Source: Promethearchaeota archaeon (GTDB lineage Archaea; Asgardarchaeota; Lokiarchaeia; Sigyniarchaeales; SOKP01). Taken from it: DNA of 45,950 nt. The notes below the pieces were generated by a model, which had not been told where the DNA came from, ran no database searches, and saw nothing but the letters and a program-made list of their open reading frames with translations. Both the position numbers and the translations under genes were made by a program. Location: the NCBI GenBank assembly GCA_016930515.1, contig JAFGGO010000051.1, positions 1 through 45,950 on the forward strand, in the 5' to 3' direction. Position 1 is the first letter of the stretch; each line of letters begins with the position of its first letter. Of the stretch, positions 1-7,469 are shown piece after piece.

Positions 1-31
1 AACAATTGCTCCATCTCATTTAGGAGGCTTT

Positions 32-289
32 ATGGATACATGGAGAGAAATAAAGCCTCTTTCTGCTGAGGGATTGTCGCTTCAAATGAAAAAAGTATGT
101 ATGGTTCAGAATCCATCCTGCGATTATTTAATTAATAATTTTTTAGAATGTAAGCATATATGCGAAGAAGTTGCATATTTCTTGTTAGATTCAATAAAAA
201 AAAAATTACTCGATTTCGTGAAAACTCAAGGTCTTGATGTAGAGGGGCATTATCCCTTGTATAAATTACTGGAATCTTGGAATAGATGA
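32..289 (+). CDS. small Cys-containing hypothetical protein, possibly 5'-truncated by the window edge
   Basis: An 85-codon frame starts at an ATG four bases after a perfect AGGAGG (22-27), which supports this start. However, the frame stays open upstream to base 2, so this could also be the C-terminal end of a longer gene cut by the window. Four cysteines are spaced C-x7-C-x10-C-x3-C in the N-terminal half, compatible with metal binding but matching no motif I know. No membrane segment or signal peptide is visible. I do not recognise the family. Confidence 0.45.
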   Translation: MDTWREIKPLSAEGLSLQMKKVCMVQNPSCDYLINNFLECKHICEEVAYFLLDSIKKKLLDFVKTQGLDVEGHYPLYKLLESWNR

Positions 290-507
290 GGATTAAGATT
301 AGAATGAGAAATCAATTATATAAATCCAAGATCAGAAAAAACTTGTTTAATTTGATTATCTAAAATAAATCCAACGAAATGATTAGATTTACAATGCATG
401 ATAAAAAACTTGTTTCATAAACCTACCAGATCAATTTATATATTAACATTGATAATAATAATTATATTTCAATCTAAAGACAAAATTTACTAAAACTAGG
501 CGAAATT

Positions 508-3500
508 ATGAAAAGAAATTCAATTAAAAAAATCAAACCAAAAACTTTAGCTCTAGGTTCATTTTTAATACTTTTTTTATTCATGAATACTGTGATAATG
601 TTTTTTCCACCATCAGTGATGGCTAAACCATTCAAAGGTGTTTATGAAGGGAATTTAAATGAAGTGGAAGATAAAACCGATCAAATTAATCTCTATTCGC
701 AAAGAACAAGAACCCTTGAATTTGAAGTCTCAAGTGAAAATATCGATATTTCCGAACTGATCGCACCAAATGGGGAACTTTGCAATCGAATTACGCTAAA
801 AGATGCTAATGGTTTGGGTCAAGCAGGAAAACCTCAATTGCCCTATAAGACGCTACAAGTCTTGGTACCATTTGGATACGAATTAAAAGATATAGAATTC
901 GATCTGCGTCAATCGAATATTGAATTTTTACAGCATAAATTGGAAGCCTCAAGCCAAAAAATGATTTTGGGTTCTGATGAAACACCCGAATATAAGTTTG
1001 ACTCATATATTTATGGCTCTAATAATCTTTTTCCTGGCAATTATTACTCCGTTGAGGGTGTTTATGGCTTAAGAGGATATCAAATTCTTGTGCTCAATTT
1101 GTTTCCCGTCCAATACATTCCAAGCGAAAACAAGCTTTTGATTGTTAAAGACATGAGAGTAAAAATTAACTTAGAAAAAGATGTTAATTTGGTCGTGGAA
1201 GACAGTCTCTTGAGAGGTTTTAACAAGGACGAAGAAATGGTCTTATTGATGGTACAAAATCCCGAAGATATTACTTCTTATCGTAACATTCTCAGTTCAA
1301 CTCTTGATTTGCCTCCGGCGTCGTACGATTACGTGATTATCACGAACGACGCCTTGAAGAATTCTGGTGGCGCCTATACCTTCCAAGATCTTGCTGACTA
1401 TAAGAACTCAATCGGAATAAGTACCACGATCGTCACGGTTGAAGATATATATGCGAATTATTCAGGTGTCGATAACCAGGAAAAGATACGTAATTTCATT
1501 ATTGATGCCTATAACGAATGGGGGATCGAATATGTGCTTCTTGGAGGAGATGGAGACGGTACACCAGGAGGAGATTCAATCATTCCTACAAGAGGTTTTT
1601 ATGATGGACAAGTAGGCGATACTAATGTCCCATCAGACTTGTATTACGCAGCACTCGATGGGAATTGGAACGACGATGGTGATTCGTATTGGGGTGAAAT
1701 AGGCGAGGAAGATCTTTACGCTGAAGTCTATGTCGGACGAGCTCCCGTAGATTCTGAACAAGAATTATCTAATTTTATCATGAAGACGCTCGCTCACGAA
1801 ACGACCTCCGATGCATACTTATCCGAAGCACTCATGTTAGGAGAGTATTTAGGATCCCATTTTGGAATCCCCTGGGGAGGGGCTTCTAAGGACGAGGTTA
1901 AGGACGGCTCAACCAACAACGGATACGAAACAGTAGGATTTCCGCCAGAATACAACATGTCCACCTTATACGATCGCGATTTGGATCCCTATGAATGGGA
2001 CAGCTCGGACCTCATTCCCATTTTAAATAGCGGCGTTCACGTCATAAATCACCTGGGACACGCAAATGTCAATACCGTCATGAAAATGACCATAAGCGAA
2101 GTAGATTCTCTCGTGAACGATAAATACTTTTTTGTATATAGTCAAGGGTGCTATTGTGGGGCCTTCGACAATAGGAGCGATTATGGTTACTACTATGATT
2201 TTGATTGTATCGTTGAACATTTTGTGACATCAGAACACGGCGCTTTTGCGTTCGTTGCCAATAGCCGTTATGGTGTTGGCGATGCATATGGGACCAACGG
2301 TCCTTCTCAATTTTTTGATCGCCAATTCTTTGATGCTATTTTTAACGAATCGATCGTAGAAATTGGAAGGGCAAATCAAGACTCGAAACACGACACCATT
2401 CCCTTTTTAAGCCAAGATTATGTGCGGTTTTGCTATTATGAATTGAATCTATTTGGAGATCCTACCGCGAATTTACTACCACAACCAAACGAAATCGCTC
2501 CGATCCTTACCAGCGAATCGGTAGCGCCCAAAAAGGGTTATCAAGACACTCAAATTACCTTCAGAGTGAATTATACGGACTCTGATAATAATGCCCCTTC
2601 TAAAATCCATGTAATCATTAATGGGACCAAATATAATATGGAGAAACAAGATCAAAGTGATAAAAATTATACGGACGGTTGCATGTATCAACTCACGACT
2701 TATCTACAATCGGCGAGCAATAATTACTCCTATTTTTTCCAATGCAGTGATGGAAAATTTATGGTGTCCACAGCTGAATATGATGATATTGAGATTTTAT
2801 ATTCAAATGCGATGGCGCCATCTTTAAGTAATAGTCAACTTAATCCTCCTCAAGGATACACAAACGCAACAACCTTCGAATATGCTATAACCTATACTGA
2901 TCCAGACAACAACGCTCCCTCGAGCGTGAATGTCACCATTGATTCCTCAAGTACATTTGAGATGATAAAACAGGATCCTCTGGATGATAACTACATAGAC
3001 GGATGCCTTTATAGATATTCAACGACTTTTGAAAACGCTGGTATACACGATTACTCCTTCTCTTGTTCCGATGGTGTTTATTATTATCAAACAGGGACCG
3101 AAAGTGGACCGGATGTGGAAGTCTTGATTTTACCTTTCGATGGGATGTATATTAATTATATGTTTACTTTAAGGGGTAACGAGGTGCTCAGTAGGTTTGA
3201 ATATAGTTATCAAGACGATTCGACATTCCTAGTCAATTGGATGATATATGATCCAATGATTTCTGGATGGTATCTTTCCTCCTCTTACGAAATCGATGTA
3301 GAAACGAGATTGATGAAAGTTGTTTACGATGGTGGTATTAATTTTGGTAACTATCACACGCCTATGTGGATCTATCCAAATGTTCTCGTTGGAGATCTCG
3401 TCCCGATCGCAGTGGATGGGGAGGGAGATCACGACTTTCTTGTTTCTGAGGAAAAATCGGTATATATCCAACAATTTGGAGATGTTGATATCTTTGAACT

Positions 3501-5367
3501 CGTCGATCTTGACTTGCCTGGGGGAATTGCGTGGTATGAAAAGACCTCCGGAATTCTTTTAAACGGTTCCTATCCCTTTTATAGTGGTACTTACGAATAT
3601 TCCTTCAATCTATTAAGCACGAACGTGGATGTAGATGTATCAGGAGGAGATGATCCTATCGCTGATTTCATCGCCGTTCCAAACCCCGTTGTATTGGGCA
3701 ATTCCGTTCAATTCATGTTCTCGGGAAATCCTGGTCATGGAACAACAAGGTATACTTGGGACTTCGGCGACACTAGTCCTCTATCGTACGAGCAGAATCC
3801 AATACATATTTATGCTACCCTTGGAACTTACCAGGTAACGCTAAGCATATCCGACTCGAACGGTGGTTTTGATTCAGAGTATAAATACATTCTAGTAGAA
3901 GGAAATTTAATACCCTGTGCTGATTTCTACGCAAACACTACAGTAGTTAGCGTTGGAGAGCCAATCCAATTTACATTCAGCGGAAGCCCGGGAAACGAAC
4001 CCTGTTATTATGTGTGGATTTTTGATGATGGTGGACTTTCTCAAGAAAAAGATCCCGTGTATCAATTCACCACTCCAGGTACTTATAGTGTAGAAGTGTA
4101 TGTATCTGATGTAAATGGTGATTCGGATAATATGTACAAGTCAAACTATATAACAGTATACGCTGGTACCGCATCTCCCGAAGCGGAATTCGAGGCAAAC
4201 TCAACGACCGTTAGATCAGGAGAATATGTGCAATTTACTTTCACTGGAAGCGAAGGGGACGCTCCTGCGACATTTTTCTGGGACTTTGGCGATGGTCTGT
4301 GGTCTGATGAGAAAAATCCCGTGCATCAATATATGAGTATTGGTAGTTATACGGTTTCTTTAGAAGTATATGATTCGGACGGCGACTTGGCCTACGAGGA
4401 AAAGAATCCATATATCATAGTTTATACTGGTACCAGTTATCCCATGGCAGACTTTATTGTAAACACAACGACTATAAATCCAGGAGAATACGTGCAATTT
4501 ATTTTCACGGGAAGCGAGGGAGACGCTCCTGCGACATTCTTCTGGGACTTTGGCGATGGTGGATGGTCTGATGAGAAAAATCCCGTGCATCAATACACGA
4601 GTACTGGTAGTTATATGATTTATCTAGAAGTATATGATTCGGACAATGATTACAATTATAAGATAGAATATGATTTCATAAGGGTAGTTGAAGAAATCTT
4701 ACCCATAGCTGATTTCTATGCCAATACAACCACAATCGTTGAAGATGAATATGTGAGGTTCATATTCAATGGCACCATGGGAAACGCTCCGGCAAGCTAT
4801 ACTTGGGATTTTGGTGATGAAACACCAGTTATCGCAACATCATCTCCAATAATAGACCACACATACACTTCAACTGGAACTTACACAATAACCTTATTAA
4901 TCACTGATGCGGACCTTGATAATGATATTAAAATCAGAATTGACTATATTACGGTTCTTGAAGATCACTTTCCCCTAGCGGATTTTCATGCAAATTCAAC
5001 AATGATCAATCCTGGAGAATTCGTTCAATTCACCTTTAATGGAAGCGAGGGTGATGGTCCAGCAATTTACATGTGGAATTTTGGAGATGGAATTACGATC
5101 TCATACGAACAAAATCCCATCCACCAATACACCTCAGAGGGCGTTTACAATGTGACTTTAACGGTTATTGACTCAGATGGTGATTCTGATCAAGAAGTAA
5201 AATATTTCTATATGATCGTTATTAACGAAGATCGCGATATTACCGTTCCAAGATTCGACTTGATCACCGTTTCAGGATTCGACTTGATCATCGTTCTGGG
5301 CGCTACATCGCTCATTGGATTAATTCTCGTCGTTATAAGGAGAAAATATGGATTCGATTTTCAATAA
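508..5367 (+). CDS. membrane-anchored C25 (gingipain-type) cysteine peptidase with six PKD domains
   Basis: A 1619-residue exported protein. A hydrophobic signal/anchor segment lies at residues 13-33. A caspase-fold C25 peptidase domain covers about 274-640; the catalytic His is probably H518 in the NHLGHAN context, and the catalytic Cys C548 in SQGCYCGAF, which fits the family's C-x-x-G-x-F pattern. Two related Ig-like repeats follow (about 664-768 and 770-875, both with a YTDxDNNAPS core), then a stretch I do not recognise (876-1045). Six PKD domains come next (starting near 1049, 1135, 1223, 1311, 1398 and 1488, most with a WDFGD core). A C-terminal membrane helix (about 1588-1611) precedes a short basic tail. 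The likely role is a cell-surface protease whose PKD stalk lifts the catalytic domain from the membrane; the substrate is unknown. It is a single gene with its own terminator. Confidence 0.9.
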   Translation: MKRNSIKKIKPKTLALGSFLILFLFMNTVIMFFPPSVMAKPFKGVYEGNLNEVEDKTDQINLYSQRTRTLEFEVSSENIDISELIAPNGELCNRITLKDANGLGQAGKPQLPYKTLQVLVPFGYELKDIEFDLRQSNIEFLQHKLEASSQKMILGSDETPEYKFDSYIYGSNNLFPGNYYSVEGVYGLRGYQILVLNLFPVQYIPSENKLLIVKDMRVKINLEKDVNLVVEDSLLRGFNKDEEMVLLMVQNPEDITSYRNILSSTLDLPPASYDYVIITNDALKNSGGAYTFQDLADYKNSIGISTTIVTVEDIYANYSGVDNQEKIRNFIIDAYNEWGIEYVLLGGDGDGTPGGDSIIPTRGFYDGQVGDTNVPSDLYYAALDGNWNDDGDSYWGEIGEEDLYAEVYVGRAPVDSEQELSNFIMKTLAHETTSDAYLSEALMLGEYLGSHFGIPWGGASKDEVKDGSTNNGYETVGFPPEYNMSTLYDRDLDPYEWDSSDLIPILNSGVHVINHLGHANVNTVMKMTISEVDSLVNDKYFFVYSQGCYCGAFDNRSDYGYYYDFDCIVEHFVTSEHGAFAFVANSRYGVGDAYGTNGPSQFFDRQFFDAIFNESIVEIGRANQDSKHDTIPFLSQDYVRFCYYELNLFGDPTANLLPQPNEIAPILTSESVAPKKGYQDTQITFRVNYTDSDNNAPSKIHVIINGTKYNMEKQDQSDKNYTDGCMYQLTTYLQSASNNYSYFFQCSDGKFMVSTAEYDDIEILYSNAMAPSLSNSQLNPPQGYTNATTFEYAITYTDPDNNAPSSVNVTIDSSSTFEMIKQDPLDDNYIDGCLYRYSTTFENAGIHDYSFSCSDGVYYYQTGTESGPDVEVLILPFDGMYINYMFTLRGNEVLSRFEYSYQDDSTFLVNWMIYDPMISGWYLSSSYEIDVETRLMKVVYDGGINFGNYHTPMWIYPNVLVGDLVPIAVDGEGDHDFLVSEEKSVYIQQFGDVDIFELVDLDLPGGIAWYEKTSGILLNGSYPFYSGTYEYSFNLLSTNVDVDVSGGDDPIADFIAVPNPVVLGNSVQFMFSGNPGHGTTRYTWDFGDTSPLSYEQNPIHIYATLGTYQVTLSISDSNGGFDSEYKYILVEGNLIPCADFYANTTVVSVGEPIQFTFSGSPGNEPCYYVWIFDDGGLSQEKDPVYQFTTPGTYSVEVYVSDVNGDSDNMYKSNYITVYAGTASPEAEFEANSTTVRSGEYVQFTFTGSEGDAPATFFWDFGDGLWSDEKNPVHQYMSIGSYTVSLEVYDSDGDLAYEEKNPYIIVYTGTSYPMADFIVNTTTINPGEYVQFIFTGSEGDAPATFFWDFGDGGWSDEKNPVHQYTSTGSYMIYLEVYDSDNDYNYKIEYDFIRVVEEILPIADFYANTTTIVEDEYVRFIFNGTMGNAPASYTWDFGDETPVIATSSPIIDHTYTSTGTYTITLLITDADLDNDIKIRIDYITVLEDHFPLADFHANSTMINPGEFVQFTFNGSEGDGPAIYMWNFGDGITISYEQNPIHQYTSEGVYNVTLTVIDSDGDSDQEVKYFYMIVINEDRDITVPRFDLITVSGFDLIIVLGATSLIGLILVVIRRKYGFDFQ

Positions 5368-5377
5368 AATTAAAATC

Positions 5378-5401
5378 TTTTTTTTTTAATTCTTTTTTTT
5401 T
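5378..5401 (+). terminator. double T-run terminator after the C25 peptidase gene
   Basis: Ten consecutive T residues (5378-5387) and a second run of nine T (5393-5401) begin eleven bases after the stop codon. T-runs without a stem are the usual intrinsic termination signal in archaea. Confidence 0.7.
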
Positions 5402-5728
5402 ATAATCTTGAACTATAACATCTATCTGATGAAATTCAGAACATTTTATCAAGATTTTTAGGAATGACGATACTAAAAAGATGTATTAACTATTATAGCT
5501 CCTGAAATAGACAAAAAATATGTTTTTACTCAGTTACCATTATTGAGAAGATAATTAAAATAAATTTGAAAGAGTTGGGAAAAGTATAATATAATCTTAA
5601 TCGGAATCCTCTTTATAGTTATAGAAATGAAACTCGTAAATAATAACATGCATTATTTTTCACGAATTTTCATAATACGACAATATTACATATCTTCAAG
5701 TAATACGCCAGTTATCATTAAGATAATA
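5402..5728. other. gene-free spacer
   Basis: AT-rich spacer between the C25 peptidase terminator and the TATA box of the next gene. A short open frame here overlaps the following gene out of frame and resembles nothing. I see no repeat or RNA gene. Confidence 0.5.
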
Positions 5729-5736
5729 TTTATATA
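5729..5736 (+). promoter_or_regulatory. TATA box of the Mrr-like gene
   Basis: TTTATATA lies 45 bases before the ATG at 5781. Transcription would be expected about 25 bases downstream, giving a leader of roughly 20 bases. Confidence 0.5.
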
Positions 5737-5780
5737 CTCAAAAAAGAGTATTAATAGTAATAAAACACATCCGCTTTTAC

Positions 5781-6152
5781 ATGACCTTTCAGGAAAAAAA
5801 TCTAGAAGAATTAACCAAGTTGGTCTTTTCTCAAAAATACGAGGTAATTGAAAATCCCTCCAAGCTAAGGGGAAAATCGGGTAAATATTGGTCGTTTGAT
5901 GCGCTCGTGAAGAACGGAGAAGCCTTATTTGGTATATTCATACGAGACTGGAAGAGAGAAATCTCCATCACGCAATTAAGGCAACTTCACAAGGCGTGCA
6001 TTGACACTCCCGAGATTCACGGTGGTATCATGGTTTGCAATATAATCACGGATTTTTCTCGGGATTATTCCGATCAATTTGGGATAAAAATATTGTCTAG
6101 AGGTTATTTAATCTCCAAGCTACGCTCCAAAAATTTCAGTTCAAGTTATTAA
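5781..6152 (+). CDS. Mrr-like PD-(D/E)xK nuclease-fold protein
   Basis: A 123-residue soluble protein. Residues 38-60 carry a conserved Asp (D40 in SFDALV) followed by a strand ending in RDWK (D56, K58), matching the D...(D/E)xK layout of the restriction-endonuclease-like Mrr fold. The following helix contains QLRQLHKAC and leads into a GGIMVCN strand. Short archaeal relatives of this type are usually annotated as restriction endonuclease-like and may act in DNA repair or cleavage; no methylase or specificity partner lies nearby. The acidic residue of the ExK motif is Asp rather than Glu. The family call is fairly firm; the function is inferred. Confidence 0.65.
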   Translation: MTFQEKNLEELTKLVFSQKYEVIENPSKLRGKSGKYWSFDALVKNGEALFGIFIRDWKREISITQLRQLHKACIDTPEIHGGIMVCNIITDFSRDYSDQFGIKILSRGYLISKLRSKNFSSSY

Positions 6153-6264
6153 CCGCGTGAAAAAATCCTTAAGTTCTACGAATCAAATTCACTCTTTCTC
6201 ATTCCGATAGAATGTTAATATATACTTTTTAGAACTATATAAAAACTAGCTAATGCATCTTAAC

Positions 6265-7365
6265 TTAAAAAGGAACACCAATTAAATAAAGATATATTAT
6301 CGCTACAATACCGCAAGCGAGTGGATTTAAATAATTGTCACTTGCGCGTATTTTTGTGCTGGTTGCTATATCAACCAAGAATACTACTACCGAAAGAATA
6401 GTTCCAAGCGATAACAGGATTTCTAACGACCAAACGGATGGATTTGAAAATCCAAATGTGTTGGAGAAAAATCCCCCGAATAACGTGCATAGGAATGCAA
6501 AGAAAGAACCTCCAATATATCCCTCTATTGTTTTAGTACTACCCTTTGGAAATTCGTGGCTAAAACCTATTTTCTTTGCGATGATCCCAAATATCGAAGC
6601 CATGCCGTCCGCAACAGACGCTATTAACAAAATTATGAAAAACAAGGGAAAGTCGAATAGAAGGAAGGGTGCAAATCCAAACACCATTATAGATGTACTA
6701 GAAAATGTGTCAAGTTCGGTGGGTGTTAAACCCCTTGCATAGAGTTCTCCTACGATTCTTGGCATGTAGGAATAATCAAATAACCTAATAAGATCACCAA
6801 TAAGAAAAGTTAATGCAAAATCCATTCCGAATATAACGACAAAAAATAAAGCATAGTGTTTCCACCTACCTTGATAAGAATATACTGGGTTGTTATTTAG
6901 GATCCAAAAAACCATGACTATTCCGCTAACAACTGCGAGTGGAAGTAAGTGAGTGAACTTTCTTTTTACAGAAGGCTTGTATTGCAACTTTAAACGTTCA
7001 CAAAAAAGCTCGTAATTATTTACATTCTGTAACAATTCGGGATTTTTTATAGTTTTAATTTTTTGAGAGAGCGCCCATATTGACATTACAAACATTACGC
7101 TTAGAATACCTACCATTCCATTCAGAGCAAGTTCTAATGTTAGAGACGATCGGGCTATTCCGGTTAAATTATTACCAAATTTTAACACGTATAAATGATA
7201 TAATATTCCCAAAAGCGCGCAAAATAGTCCATTAACGATTTCATTCAATTTTTTATAAGGATCCTTGTTCTTTTGGACCCAAGTTCTTTTCACGTGAATA
7301 AAAATTGCCGCACTTAATGTAAAACACACGATTGTAACAGGAAGATTCAAGAGGAAGAGTATCAT
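6265..7365 (-). CDS. SEC59/DGK1/VTE5-family membrane kinase (dolichol or phytol kinase-like)
   Basis: A 366-residue protein with about nine hydrophobic segments. Family marks are an RKFTH motif (R135, K136, H139) before the central membrane block, ADGMASIFG at about 252-260, and KTIEGYIGGS at 278-287. These correspond to the nucleotide and metal-binding motifs of CTP-dependent polyprenol kinases (dolichol kinase, yeast DGK1, plant VTE5). It would phosphorylate an isoprenoid alcohol or diacylglycerol in the membrane, for example for lipid-linked sugar carriers in archaeal N-glycosylation. The long N-terminal membrane part is typical of larger members. The gene lies alone, tail to tail with the Mrr-like gene. 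The substrate cannot be read from sequence. Confidence 0.75.
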   Translation of the reverse strand: MILFLLNLPVTIVCFTLSAAIFIHVKRTWVQKNKDPYKKLNEIVNGLFCALLGILYHLYVLKFGNNLTGIARSSLTLELALNGMVGILSVMFVMSIWALSQKIKTIKNPELLQNVNNYELFCERLKLQYKPSVKRKFTHLLPLAVVSGIVMVFWILNNNPVYSYQGRWKHYALFFVVIFGMDFALTFLIGDLIRLFDYSYMPRIVGELYARGLTPTELDTFSSTSIMVFGFAPFLLFDFPLFFIILLIASVADGMASIFGIIAKKIGFSHEFPKGSTKTIEGYIGGSFFAFLCTLFGGFFSNTFGFSNPSVWSLEILLSLGTILSVVVFLVDIATSTKIRASDNYLNPLACGIVAIIYLYLIGVPF

Positions 7366-7469
7366 TTCTTTGCGTCTATTTGAGTAATTTAAAGATTTTT
7401 CGTACGATTTAGAATTTAGAAATGATTGAGGTCTTTAAAGTGTTTGTCTTGAAAGCGAGAAAGATTGTT

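Noticed and set aside
6335..6742. 135-codon plus-strand frame inside the lipid-kinase gene.
   Set aside because: Antisense shadow of a clear membrane-protein gene; no independent signal.
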